Assembly: GCA_017410265.1 (NCBI GenBank)
Contig: JAFQRC010000003.1
Span: 124,001-188,000, forward strand
Direction of reading: 5' to 3'
Source of the DNA: Ruminococcus sp.
GTDB lineage: Bacteria > Bacillota > Clostridia > Oscillospirales > Acutalibacteraceae
DNA: 64,000 nt
Part shown: one piece after another, positions 1 to 9,128 of the stretch
Layout: each line of letters starts with the position of its first letter
Numbering within the stretch: position 1 is the first letter of the stretch
Notes under the pieces: model-generated
Seen by the model: the letters and a program-made list of their open reading frames with translations, nothing else
Database searches by the model: none
Told to the model about the DNA's origin: nothing
Translations under genes and position numbers: made by a program

Positions 1-207
1 GGATTTAAGTGTCGTGTTTTTTTCAAAGGCGTTATTTGCAATCACAGTGACCGAGGACGGAATGGTAACATTTGAACTGCTACCGCTGTATGATAGCAAC
101 ACTCCGTCTTCGATAACAAAATCCGTATCAGCGGAAAAGGCAGGTGTTGCGGTAAACACGCAAACAATCAGAAAAATAAAAGATAAAACAAAAACATATT
201 TTTTCAT
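1..207 (-). CDS. Secreted leucine-rich-repeat (BspA-type) protein, 5' end only
   Basis: The first 69 codons of a gene that runs off the left edge. ATG at 207 follows a GGGTGA ribosome binding site. Residues 1-27 are a signal peptide (MKKYVFVLSF start, hydrophobic core, cut near FSA-D). What follows, with the motif VTIPSSVTVIANNAF, is the opening of an LRR_5/BspA repeat, the same fold as the LRR protein at 48581-49618. It is probably exported; its length and any C-terminal domain (the related protein has a dockerin) lie outside the window. The assignment rests on about 40 mature residues. Confidence 0.75.
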   Translation of the reverse strand, partial: MKKYVFVLSFIFLIVCVFTATPAFSADTDFVIEDGVLLSYSGSSSNVTIPSSVTVIANNAFEKNTTLKS

Positions 208-235
208 ATCTTCACCCAAAATAATAAAAGCGAAA

Positions 236-253
236 GGGCGGGAAAACCCGCCC
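236..253 (-). terminator. Hairpin terminator
   Basis: A perfect 7-bp GGGCGGG/CCCGCCC stem with a 4-base loop lies just past the stop of the membrane-protein gene at 258. On the minus strand it is followed by a T-rich tract. It separates that gene from the LRR gene starting at 207. Confidence 0.8.
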
Positions 254-257
254 GTGA

Positions 258-1538
258 TTACAGATTTACATCATCCTCAGAAATCTCAAGAATGAGTCTG
301 TCGATTCTATCCAAACTGCTTTCTTCATCAGCAATAGAAGCCATTTCTTCGTCATCGTAGGTGCTGTCAGCCTTTGTGATATAAAGATCAACGCTGTCAT
401 CAGCCTGAACTACATATGGAGTATCATCTGTTTCGACAGGCATAATCAAATCATCATCAGACGGTGCCTGACCGTAAATAAACTCGCTGGTATCAACATC
501 TTTTAAGTACTCTTCAGTGTTGTTAAGCGAAGCCTGAGCCACATCAATAAACACCTGGTCATCTTCAGAAAGAAAGTCTTCGTTTCCGCCTTCTCTCAAG
601 ACATTTCTCACAGCCTCGTCAGGCTTGTTGCCGTTAGTAACAGAATTAGAAAGAGCATCAAAAATATCTGCGTCAGGGTCATCTACATCATCGTACTCTT
701 TTTCAGCTACTTCTTCGATAATCTCAATCTCGTCCTTTCGTTTTACACTGGAAGTTAATTCGAGAATAAAGGACAGAATATAGATAGCAAGTAACAAGAA
801 TTCAATAGAATTCAAATTAGAGAAAACATCAAAATTAACGCTCTTCAGATATACTGAACATGAGAGCTCATAAATCGAATATGAAAGCAGAAGAGTTACT
901 GTCGGCAAACCGTAAACAAACACTGATTTGACAGGACTCTTGCCTCTCATAAGAGGAATAATCATCGCATAATTGAACAGGAATAGAGTTGTAAAAATGT
1001 AGCAAACAAGGACAGTAACATCGCTGACAGCGATTGAAACTGTTGTGAATTCGAGGAAACAACAAACAAGTCTGAGTGCACTCCAAAGTGCCGGTACAAG
1101 GTAAAACACAGCAAGCCCCTTGACTCCACCGTTACCTACAAAGTGATTAAGTCCGAGCACTACAAAAACAATAGCGCAAAGAACCGTCATAATTATATCA
1201 ACGATTTCAAACTTGCCGATACTCATAGTTCTCATCGCAAAAAAGGCACGGTTAGCACTCTCACAAGCCATACAAACAGCCAGCAAAATACCGAAAATTC
1301 CGCATATGATGTTCCTGTTGATAAGATATACAGGAGCTATCTTTTTGTCGCACAGACAGAAAATAACAGCAAATAGAAATACAACAAGTGCACATCCGAT
1401 AGCCAGATACGAAAGCATCAGGTTGGAAAGTCCGTAAAAAGTACCGTTTTCTCCTAAAAAGAAAATCTGTATAATTTTGATGGCGATCGAGGCTAATGTA
1501 AAAGGTACAAAAGCGATCCATGATAATTTGGAAGTCAT
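258..1538 (-). CDS. Polytopic membrane protein with acidic cytoplasmic tail, unknown function
   Basis: 426 residues. The first ~230 hold about seven or eight hydrophobic segments (for example SNLMLSYLAIGCALVVFLFA and FLLLAIYILSFILEL). The rest is hydrophilic and very acidic, with repeated D/E runs such as EYDDVDDPDADIFD and DDEEMASIADEESS, and no recognisable enzyme motif. ATG at 1538 has a good AAAGGAG site 7 bases upstream. It stands alone between two terminators, so operon context gives no clue. I do not recognise the family; the layout resembles a membrane sensor or scaffold, which is only inference. Confidence 0.8.
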   Translation of the reverse strand: MTSKLSWIAFVPFTLASIAIKIIQIFFLGENGTFYGLSNLMLSYLAIGCALVVFLFAVIFCLCDKKIAPVYLINRNIICGIFGILLAVCMACESANRAFFAMRTMSIGKFEIVDIIMTVLCAIVFVVLGLNHFVGNGGVKGLAVFYLVPALWSALRLVCCFLEFTTVSIAVSDVTVLVCYIFTTLFLFNYAMIIPLMRGKSPVKSVFVYGLPTVTLLLSYSIYELSCSVYLKSVNFDVFSNLNSIEFLLLAIYILSFILELTSSVKRKDEIEIIEEVAEKEYDDVDDPDADIFDALSNSVTNGNKPDEAVRNVLREGGNEDFLSEDDQVFIDVAQASLNNTEEYLKDVDTSEFIYGQAPSDDDLIMPVETDDTPYVVQADDSVDLYITKADSTYDDEEMASIADEESSLDRIDRLILEISEDDVNL

Positions 1539-1720
1539 ATAAATCTCCTTTAAAAGTTACAATAATCCACACTAACTTTTATCACACATACATTTTATAC
1601 TACGCTCTGTTAGTAGTCAAGTTAATTTATTGTAACATTACTAAAAACCAAGTGTTCAAGCCATATTGTAAGTTTTCTCTTATATTTATTCTAATATAAG
1701 GAAAGCGAAAATAAACGCAG

Positions 1721-1748
1721 AAAAAGGCGCCTTTACAGACGCCTTTTT
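1721..1748 (-). terminator. Hairpin terminator after the carboxypeptidase pair
   Basis: A 9-bp AAAAAGGCG/CGCCTTTTT stem with a 10-base loop lies 17 bases past the stop at 1766. It ends the minus-strand two-gene operon that starts at 4423. Confidence 0.8.
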
Positions 1749-1765
1749 AAATATAGAATTACATA

Positions 1766-3091
1766 TTATCTTCTACGATTTTTCGAAGACTTCTGCTCGC
1801 TCTTTTTCTTTGAATACGACGAAGATACTCCGACATAAACAACAAACAGCACAACAACTATGAGCACAGAAATCAGAAACCAAACGGAAGTCAGAACACT
1901 TTTGACAAGCTCGGATACATAAAGAATAAAGCTGACTCTGATATCTTCCTGAGCTACCAGATTGATTTTAGTAATCTCGTCACCTTTATAATAAACAGTG
2001 GCAGTAGTGATAACCTCACCTTTTTTGATAGGGGCACTCACCGGCTCTGTTGTATCAGGTGTTATGACAACATCAGCATCGTTGTAATCATCGGGTAAAA
2101 TAATATTGAGGTCGGATTCAGGTACTAAAAGAGTAGACTTTGTATCCCACGCGTGCTCGACCTCCTGCTCACAAATAGGAGTATCCTTTGTCACCTGAGT
2201 TACAAATTCAAGGTTAAGAAAAGCCCAGCGATACAAATTCGCTGACTCAATCATAGGGTACTGCTCGGTGATATCTCTTTCGAAATTATACGGAGCATGC
2301 AGACACACCACCATATACGCGTAACCATCATAAACAGCGGTGCTGACCAGGCATCTGCCGGCTTCATCGGTGGTTCCGTTTTTCACACCTGTCGCATAAG
2401 TATAAAAATAATCTCCACCTCTGCCCGAATCTATCATATAGTTGGTTGTGATAATTGGATATTCATCGCCCTCAAGATAATAAGTTGAGGTCGAGCAGAT
2501 TTTAGAAAACATCGGAAGTCCCATCGCGTATTTTGTAATAAGATACATATCTCTGGCGGTGGTGTAGTGGTCAGGGTTATGCACTCCTGTAGGATTCACA
2601 AAATGAGTAGAGGTGCATCCAAGCTCCTGTGCCTTTTTGTTCATCAGTTCAACAAAGGATGTTCCGCTGTCTTTAGTGATGTAATCATCAAAGACAGCTG
2701 CTGCATCGTGACCGACAGGCACCATTAAAGCATAAAGCAAATCAGTAACCGTAAGACTCTTTCCTACATGCCACTCAAGACCCGAGCACGCAATACCGTT
2801 AGCCTCAAGATTAGTAATAACAGCCTGCTTTATTTCGATGCGTGTGTTATCGTAGTCATCAAAATACTCGTTAGCGATTATATAGGTCATAATTTTAGTC
2901 AATGAAGCAGGATAACGCTTGGTGTCGGCATCCTTTTCAAAAACAACCATATTGGAATCAAGGTTGACCATAAGGATGGAATCCGAATGAGTTTCCACAT
3001 CACAATCAAAGCTTATAGCCGAAGCACTGATACCCGACAGACACGATATCAGTAGCATCAAAGATATAAATAAAGTAATAAATCTCTTCAT
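1766..3091 (-). CDS. D-alanyl-D-alanine carboxypeptidase family protein (peptidase S11), altered active site
   Basis: 441 residues: signal peptide (about 1-25), an S11/DacA penicillin-binding fold, a C-terminal transmembrane helix (about 400-420) and a basic tail (YSKKKSEQKSSKNRRR). This gives an outer-face protein anchored at its C terminus, unlike the usual amphipathic DacA anchor. The SxxK box is intact (SLTK, residues 63-66). The SxN box reads VGH (126-128) and the KTG box reads KNG (237-239), so substrate binding or catalysis is probably impaired. Enzymes with all three boxes trim the D-Ala from peptidoglycan stem peptides. Start chosen at ATG 3091 (8 bases from AAAGGA) rather than the GTG at 3097. 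It lies 12 bases downstream of a paralogue. Confidence 0.85.
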   Translation of the reverse strand: MKRFITLFISLMLLISCLSGISASAISFDCDVETHSDSILMVNLDSNMVVFEKDADTKRYPASLTKIMTYIIANEYFDDYDNTRIEIKQAVITNLEANGIACSGLEWHVGKSLTVTDLLYALMVPVGHDAAAVFDDYITKDSGTSFVELMNKKAQELGCTSTHFVNPTGVHNPDHYTTARDMYLITKYAMGLPMFSKICSTSTYYLEGDEYPIITTNYMIDSGRGGDYFYTYATGVKNGTTDEAGRCLVSTAVYDGYAYMVVCLHAPYNFERDITEQYPMIESANLYRWAFLNLEFVTQVTKDTPICEQEVEHAWDTKSTLLVPESDLNIILPDDYNDADVVITPDTTEPVSAPIKKGEVITTATVYYKGDEITKINLVAQEDIRVSFILYVSELVKSVLTSVWFLISVLIVVVLFVVYVGVSSSYSKKKSEQKSSKNRRR

Positions 3092-3103
3092 ATTCACTAT
3101 CCT

Positions 3104-4423
3104 TTATTCTGTCGGTTTTGTTTGTGTGGGAGCAACAGTTTCAGCTACAGTTTCTGCTACAGTTTCTGCTACAGTTTCTGCTACAGTTTCTGCTACAGTT
3201 TCTGCGGGAGTTTCCTCCTCCGCCACAGGTATAATCGTTGCTTTATACATAGAGCTCAGAAAACTTCCAAGGTCCTCAACCATACTGATACCATCAGAAG
3301 AATCGGAAACCAGATCAATCTCATCAAACGGCTTGCCGTCATACAGAATCTGCGCTGTGCCCATATTCTGTCCGACAAAAACCGGAAGTTGCACGGTTTT
3401 AGAGTCATCGAAAACAAACTCGATTTTTGATTTATCGTACTGAGCAGGCATAGTTTTCTCGATATCCTTACCTGTAGTGAGCTCGATAACTGATTCGCCC
3501 CACGCCGAGGTTGCTGTTACGGTCGCAAGTATATCGGATTCGTCAATGATTTTTTTATTGCCCAGTGTGGTATACGCCCAGGTCAGCAACTGTTTTGTTT
3601 CAGTAAATGCATTGTGCTCACTCTTTACTTCAGCACCTAGAATAATACACGCATAGCTTACATCGCTGTATTTGGAAACTGCAACGATATTGCCTCTGGC
3701 AACATCGTCATCAGCATACTTTCCGTTTTTAACATGTCTGAAATAGTACGGACTCTTGGCTCTCAAAAGCGAATTATTCGATGTAACTATGAGCTTCTCA
3801 TTCACATATCCCTGTGGCATATAAGTAGACACAGATGCAATTTCGCTGTACTCAGGAATGCTGAGTGCACACTTGATGATTTTATACATATCAGAGCAAG
3901 TGGTAAAATGGGTTATGTCGCTTTTTCCTGCTACACTGGAAAACCTGGTTTTTGTACAACCAAGCTCCTTGGCTTTGATATTCATAAGCTCCACAAATCT
4001 GTCCCTGTCGCCGTTTGTAATAGTATCAGCAAGCAGATAGCAAGCATCATTACCATCAGTCATTATTATAAAATACAACAAATCTCTGATTGTTAAGGTA
4101 TGGTTAACATAAATATCGAGAGTATTATCAGGATTCGGAATGCTGTTGAGCATATCCTCGGTAACGGCAACTCTCTCATCAAGATCCGGTGTATTATTGT
4201 ACGCGATAATAAATGTCATAAGGTTAGATAGATAAGAAAGATAACGAGCTGTGTTTATATTCTTTTCATACACAAAGGTATCGGTTTCTAAATTAGCTAC
4301 CAGTACCGCAGCAGAGGTAACATCTACGCTACACTCGTAAGTATACGCAGAAAAAGGGATCGCGCTCAACCCCATAATTATGGAAAGTAATATACAAATA
4401 CAAAAAATTAGTTTTTTCTTCAT
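3104..4423 (-). CDS. S11 carboxypeptidase-fold pseudoenzyme with repetitive tail
   Basis: 439 residues, signal peptide 1-27, same fold as its neighbour at 1766-3091. All three catalytic boxes are altered: SxxK has become YLSN (64-67), losing both the nucleophile Ser and the general-base Lys; SxN has become DGN (123-125); KTG has become KNG (232-234). It should be unable to act as a serine peptidase and may bind peptidoglycan or regulate its active-fold partner. Instead of a membrane anchor the C terminus is a run of ETVA repeats ending in APTQTKPTE, encoded by a 12-bp tandem repeat. First gene of a two-gene minus-strand operon; upstream is the divergent metallophosphoesterase. Confidence 0.85.
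   Translation of the reverse strand: MKKKLIFCICILLSIIMGLSAIPFSAYTYECSVDVTSAAVLVANLETDTFVYEKNINTARYLSYLSNLMTFIIAYNNTPDLDERVAVTEDMLNSIPNPDNTLDIYVNHTLTIRDLLYFIIMTDGNDACYLLADTITNGDRDRFVELMNIKAKELGCTKTRFSSVAGKSDITHFTTCSDMYKIIKCALSIPEYSEIASVSTYMPQGYVNEKLIVTSNNSLLRAKSPYYFRHVKNGKYADDDVARGNIVAVSKYSDVSYACIILGAEVKSEHNAFTETKQLLTWAYTTLGNKKIIDESDILATVTATSAWGESVIELTTGKDIEKTMPAQYDKSKIEFVFDDSKTVQLPVFVGQNMGTAQILYDGKPFDEIDLVSDSSDGISMVEDLGSFLSSMYKATIIPVAEEETPAETVAETVAETVAETVAETVAETVAPTQTKPTE
3135..3206. repeat. Six 12-bp tandem repeats inside a coding region
   Basis: Units of acagtttctgct (first and last each differ by a base) run head to tail and encode the ETVA repeats at the end of the carboxypeptidase-like protein. 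The unit is a multiple of three, so copy-number slippage would change tail length without a frameshift. Confidence 0.9.
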
Positions 4424-4515
4424 AGTATTTTCCTTTAATATATGTTAATATAGTTTTATCTTACAATAAAACACAAATTATATCAATCATTTTTTGAAAT
4501 TTCGGAGGAATTATT

Positions 4516-5181
4516 GTGATATATATAACTGGTGATATCCACGGAGATTTGTCTGACCTCGACAGCCGTAATATAAACAAACTAAAAAAAGATGACACCC
4601 TTATTGTAACAGGTGATTTCGGCTTTTTGTGGGATAATTCTGCAAAAGAAATAAAAGCTCTCAAAAAGCTCTCAAAAAGAAAGTACACGATCCTTTTCGT
4701 CGAAGGTGTCCACGAAAACTTCGATATGATAAACGAGAAAGAAAGCGTTGAACTTTTCGGCTCAGAAGCAAAAAAAATCTCCGACAACATTTATTGTCTT
4801 GAGCGAGGTAATATTTATACAATCGAAAATAAAACCGTTTTTGCTTTAGGCGGTGGCTCAGTTGACGACCCGTTTGAAAATATCGATCCTGATCCGCTTA
4901 ACAACAAAGCTATGCCTACAGATGAACAGCTACAGCAGGCGGTAGATAACCTACAAAGCATCCGCAAAAATGTCGATATCATCATAACGCACGAAGCCCC
5001 CGCGTCAGTTAAAAGACTGATACGCAGGGACTCATCGCTAAACGATTTGAATTTATTTTTAGACACACTTATTCACAATGTGAAATACAAAATATGGTAT
5101 TTCGGAAGCCTGCACACAGACAGGTCTTTATCCACTAACATGACCTGTGTGTGGCAGGATGTGATAAAGGTTGATTTTTAG
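4516..5181 (+). CDS. Calcineurin-like metallophosphoesterase
   Basis: 221 residues with the two-metal phosphoesterase signature: GDIHGD at the N terminus, GDFGF near residue 35, THEAP near 159 and a late GSLHTD. The usual GNHD block is replaced by VEGVHENFD, where the Asn-containing step is shifted, as happens in some small phage-type and bacterial members. Substrate unknown (phosphoprotein, dinucleotide or nucleic acid are all possible). The start is GTG at 4516, set by a GGAGG site 7 bases upstream; MIYITGDIHG leaves no room for an earlier start. Its last four bases overlap the convergent recG stop. Confidence 0.85.
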   Translation: MIYITGDIHGDLSDLDSRNINKLKKDDTLIVTGDFGFLWDNSAKEIKALKKLSKRKYTILFVEGVHENFDMINEKESVELFGSEAKKISDNIYCLERGNIYTIENKTVFALGGGSVDDPFENIDPDPLNNKAMPTDEQLQQAVDNLQSIRKNVDIIITHEAPASVKRLIRRDSSLNDLNLFLDTLIHNVKYKIWYFGSLHTDRSLSTNMTCVWQDVIKVDF

Positions 5182-7217
5182 TTCATAGCTCCATTTTCAA
5201 TATTTCGCCACAAAAGCTTGACCATAGCTCTGAGTCCTTTCAATGCATCATCTGATAAATCAGGAGACTTCTTCAGTATTTCATCAGAGGCACTCTGGGT
5301 AGCTCTAAGGCTGTCCATATCTGAAAAATCAGCGATGTTAAGCTGTGGCAATCCGTGCTGTCGGTTTCCAAAAAAGTCACCCGGGCCGCGCAAACGCAGG
5401 TCTTCATCCGCGATTTCAAAGCCGTTATTTGTACGGCACATAGTGGATAGACGCTTTTTAGTATCCTCACTTTTGTTATCAGAAACAAGAATGCAATAAG
5501 ATTTGTGCTCTCCTCTACCCACTCTGCCCCTAAGCTGATGGAGCTGAGAAAGTCCGAAACGGTCAGCGTTTTCTATCATCATCACAGATGCATTCTTCAC
5601 ATCAACTCCGACCTCGATAACAGTAGTTGAAACAAGAATAGAAATTTCGCCTTTTACAAAGCGTTCCATAACCTCATCTTTATCTTTTGCTTTCATTTTG
5701 CCGTGAAGTATGCCGACCGGATAATCAGCAAAGGAGCTTAGCATAAGCTCGGCAGCATAGTTTTCAGCAGACTCAAGCTCAAGCTCACCTTCTTCAACAA
5801 GAGGACAAACAATGTAGCACTGACGACCATGCTCAAGCTCTTCCCTGATAAAACCTAAAGCTCTTTCGCGCTTTTTGGTATCTATCATCATCGTCTTAAC
5901 AGGCTGTCTGCCCGGAGGCAGCTCGTCGATACAGGTGATATCAAGATCGCCGTAGATGATAAGTCCGAGTGTTCGCGGAATCGGTGTAGCTGATAAAACA
6001 AGAACATGAGGCTTTTCGCCCTTTTGAGCAAGCTTTGAGCGTTGTTCAACACCAAAGCGGTGTTGTTCATCAGTAATGGCACATCCGAGTTCACTGAACT
6101 TTGTTGACTCTGTAATCAGAGCGTGAGTGCCGACAACGATATCCGTTTCACCTGAAAGCAGACGCTCGCGCACCTTATCCTTCTGCGATTTAGTCATTGA
6201 GCCAATCAGCATATCGACCCTGATATTAAAAGGCTCAAACATTTTAGATAAATTTTCATAATGCTGGGTAGCTAGAATTTCAGTAGGTGCCATAAACGCC
6301 GCCTGATAGCCGTTTTTCACAGTGTTATAACACACTGCGGCGGCAACGGCAGTTTTACCAGAACCAACATCACCTTGGACAAGTCTGTTCATAGGTGATT
6401 TTTTGTTTTTCATATCATTTACACAGTCAACGACCGCGTTTTTCTGAGCATTTGTCAGAGTATACGGCAAACTTTCTATAAACTCTTTTGTAAAATCCTC
6501 AGGCATACTGCAAGAGGTGTTCTCAAGCTTTCTCTTTTTTAAAAGCCGAAGTCCGAGATTGAGCACTAAAAACTCTTCAAAAATCAGGCGTTTACGCGCT
6601 TTATTCAATGCGTTTTCGTCAGTCGGAAAATGGATATTTTCGAGCGCAAAACGCAGAGTACACAAATCATAACGACTCAGAATATCATACGGCAGAGGGT
6701 CAACCATCGTGTCGGGTAAAAGTGGAATAGCCTGTTTTACCGCATTAATCACAACACGGTTAGTGAGCCCGTGAGTGAGGTTATACACAGGAGTAATAGA
6801 AGATATCTCATCTCCCCTTTTAAACTCGGGAGATGTCATCGAAAAGCCGTATAAATCACGGTTAACCTTACCATAGAAATAGTATTCCTGTGAAAACTTC
6901 AGCATCGAGCTGATGTATTTATTGTTAAAGAAAGTGAGTTCAATAACACCGCTGTCATCGGAAACCTGAACTTTCGACAAAATGCGTCCTCCGCTGATTC
7001 TGACAGTAGAAACAGCACTGCAAACTCTGGCTTTAATCAGATATTTTTCGCCATTTACAACCTCAGATATCGGCGTTACCTCTCCCCAGAGAGAATATGT
7101 ACGGGGATAAAAGCGCAGTAGCTCGCCGACAGAATGAATATTCAATTTTGAAAACAGCTCAGCTCTGGTTTTCCCAAAGCCTTTTAAGGCAGAAATAGGC
7201 ATTTCGTAAAGCGACAT
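5178..7217 (-). CDS. recG: ATP-dependent DNA helicase RecG
   Basis: 679 residues, full length. The N-terminal wedge/OB domain (about 1-230) is followed by a superfamily 2 helicase core: Walker A GDVGSGKT near residue 285, the DEQH box (ITDEQHRFG) near 385, VLSATPIPRT, and the C-terminal motif LHQLRGRVGRG with the RecG tail. It remodels stalled replication forks and Holliday junctions. It sits 64 bases downstream of fakA/yloV, matching the yloV-recG neighbourhood of other Firmicutes, and is probably cotranscribed with it. It overlaps the convergent phosphoesterase gene by 4 bases. Confidence 0.97.
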   Translation of the reverse strand: MSLYEMPISALKGFGKTRAELFSKLNIHSVGELLRFYPRTYSLWGEVTPISEVVNGEKYLIKARVCSAVSTVRISGGRILSKVQVSDDSGVIELTFFNNKYISSMLKFSQEYYFYGKVNRDLYGFSMTSPEFKRGDEISSITPVYNLTHGLTNRVVINAVKQAIPLLPDTMVDPLPYDILSRYDLCTLRFALENIHFPTDENALNKARKRLIFEEFLVLNLGLRLLKKRKLENTSCSMPEDFTKEFIESLPYTLTNAQKNAVVDCVNDMKNKKSPMNRLVQGDVGSGKTAVAAAVCYNTVKNGYQAAFMAPTEILATQHYENLSKMFEPFNIRVDMLIGSMTKSQKDKVRERLLSGETDIVVGTHALITESTKFSELGCAITDEQHRFGVEQRSKLAQKGEKPHVLVLSATPIPRTLGLIIYGDLDITCIDELPPGRQPVKTMMIDTKKRERALGFIREELEHGRQCYIVCPLVEEGELELESAENYAAELMLSSFADYPVGILHGKMKAKDKDEVMERFVKGEISILVSTTVIEVGVDVKNASVMMIENADRFGLSQLHQLRGRVGRGEHKSYCILVSDNKSEDTKKRLSTMCRTNNGFEIADEDLRLRGPGDFFGNRQHGLPQLNIADFSDMDSLRATQSASDEILKKSPDLSDDALKGLRAMVKLLWRNIENGAMN

Positions 7218-7281
7218 TTTATCCCTCCTTATACTTAATAAACAAACGGCGGCGAAAAAAATCGCCGCCTGAAAATCAATA

Positions 7282-8940
7282 TTATTCTACGCTTAAAATG
7301 TAGTAATAAATCGGCTGACCACCTGAAACAAAGGTGATGTCGATATTATCAGCGAATTTTTCACAAAGCATATCATAAGCCTTCTGTGCATCTTCTTCAG
7401 ATACATCTTCACCGCTGATGAGAGTCACAAAGGAAGTTTCCTTAGTAATCATATTCTTAGCGAGCTTTAAGAGTGCCTTTTCGACTGACTTGTCAGTAAC
7501 GGTGAGTTTGCCGTTTTCGAGAGCGATAATTTCGCCCTCTTTAATCTTCTTCATACCAAACTCAGAATCTCTTGCTGCGTATGTTACCTGACCAGTGCTT
7601 ACAGCAGATGCCGCATCAAGCATATTTTCCTTGTTTGTCTGAGCATCTGAGTCAGGGTCAAAAACGAGCATTGATGACATACCCTGAGGAATAGTACGGG
7701 TAGGAACAATAACAACCTCTCTGTCCTCAACGATAGCCTGTGTCTGCTCAGCAGCCATAATGATGTTCTTGTTGTTAGGAAGAACGAAAACAGTCTTAGC
7801 AGGAGTAGCCATAACAGCGGCATAGATATCGTCTGTAGACGGGTTCATACTCTGACCGCCTGAAACAACCTGAGCACAGCCAAGCTGAGCAAAGAGCTCT
7901 GTTACACCGTCACCTGCCGCAACAGCAACGAAGCCGTAATCTTCAACAGGCTCTGCAACCTCGAGTTTCTTCTTTTTAGGAGCTTTTTTCTCGTTGTCAG
8001 CCTTAGCCTGCTTGTGCTGTTCTTTCATATTTTCAACCTTGACGGTTAAAAGTGAACCAAATTCAAGACCCTTCTTGAGTGCATCACCAGGCTGTTCTGT
8101 ATGAACATGAACCTTGATGATTTCCTCATCATCAACTACAACAACGCAGTCGCCGATAGTCTCAAGGAAAAGTCTAAGTTCATTAGGCTCTGTAGCAATT
8201 TCTTCATCACGGCCTACAATAAACTCTGTACAATATGTGAAAGTGATATCATCGTCAAATTCGGCAGCAGCGGAACGGAATGCGTCCTCTTCGCCCTCTT
8301 CGTCATCAGCGACTTCGGTAGCTTCGATAACTACACCGTCACGCAAAACAGAAAGCATACCTTCAAAGATAACCAAGATACCCTTACCACCTGCGTCAAC
8401 AACGCCTGCCTTTTTCAGAACAGGGAGCATAGTCGGAGTGAGGTCAAGCGCACGCTGAGCTTCCTCGCAAACAACTTCCCATACTTCAACAACATCGTCA
8501 GTGTCAGCGATAGCTTCAACAGCAGCTTCAGCAGCCATTCTACCTACTGTGAGCATTGTGCCCTCTGTAGGTTTCATAACAGCCTTATACGCAGCGTCTA
8601 CACCGAGCTTTAAAGCTTCTGCTAAATCTTTGCCTGAAGCTTCCTTCTTTCCCTCAAGACCAGATGAAAAGCCTCTGAAGAAAAGTGAAGTAATAACACC
8701 CGAGTTACCTCTGGCTCCTCGAAGCATAGCGGAAGCTGTTTTCTTAGCAACTACGCCTGCGTCGTCGGAATCGAGCTTTTCAAGCTCCTTGACAGCAGCC
8801 ATAATAGTCATAGACATATTAGTACCTGTGTCGCCGTCAGGAACAGGGAAAATATTCAGGTCGTTGATTTTAGCTTTTTGTGAGCAGATGTTGTTAGCAC
8901 CTGAGATAATAGCCTGCTTTAGGATTTGACCATTGATCAT
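7282..8940 (-). CDS. fakA: DAK2 domain fatty acid kinase subunit FakA (YloV)
   Basis: 552 residues. The N-terminal DAK2 nucleotide-binding domain carries PVPDGDTGTNM near residue 35, whose aspartates bind Mg-ATP, and GARGNSGVI near 95. The C-terminal DegV-like/EDD half begins after the KKAPKKKKLE linker near 325. FakA phosphorylates fatty acids held by a FakB (DegV family) carrier, feeding exogenous fatty acids into phospholipid. A DegV protein is also encoded in this window at 57359-58243, but not adjacent. Lies directly upstream of recG. Confidence 0.92.
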   Translation of the reverse strand: MINGQILKQAIISGANNICSQKAKINDLNIFPVPDGDTGTNMSMTIMAAVKELEKLDSDDAGVVAKKTASAMLRGARGNSGVITSLFFRGFSSGLEGKKEASGKDLAEALKLGVDAAYKAVMKPTEGTMLTVGRMAAEAAVEAIADTDDVVEVWEVVCEEAQRALDLTPTMLPVLKKAGVVDAGGKGILVIFEGMLSVLRDGVVIEATEVADDEEGEEDAFRSAAAEFDDDITFTYCTEFIVGRDEEIATEPNELRLFLETIGDCVVVVDDEEIIKVHVHTEQPGDALKKGLEFGSLLTVKVENMKEQHKQAKADNEKKAPKKKKLEVAEPVEDYGFVAVAAGDGVTELFAQLGCAQVVSGGQSMNPSTDDIYAAVMATPAKTVFVLPNNKNIIMAAEQTQAIVEDREVVIVPTRTIPQGMSSMLVFDPDSDAQTNKENMLDAASAVSTGQVTYAARDSEFGMKKIKEGEIIALENGKLTVTDKSVEKALLKLAKNMITKETSFVTLISGEDVSEEDAQKAYDMLCEKFADNIDITFVSGGQPIYYYILSVE

Positions 8941-9128
8941 TTAATACACATCCTTTTTATAGCCCTTATATAATCATTTCGAATTTTCAGGTATAAATGC
9001 ACAAACTTACAGCATTATACATTAACTGCATTATACATTAAAAAAAACAATATAGCAAGTTTTTTGAAGTCTTTTCGGCATAATGACGATATTCGTTGAA
9101 AACTCAACAACTATTGTATAATAAAATG

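Noticed and set aside
14..295. 93-codon plus-strand frame at the left edge
   Set aside because: Shadow of the minus-strand LRR gene, which has a signal peptide, ribosome binding site and BspA repeat; the frame also crosses the terminator.
3122..3443. Plus-strand frames with SFCYSFCYSF or TVSATVSATVSA repeats
   Set aside because: Antisense readings of the 12-bp tandem repeat in the carboxypeptidase-like gene.
8101..8929. Long plus-strand frames opposite fakA
   Set aside because: Low-complexity Ser-rich antisense products of a strongly biased coding gene.
9011..9052. Direct repeat GCATTATACATTA twice upstream of fakA
   Set aside because: Only two AT-rich copies with no promoter geometry; may be chance.
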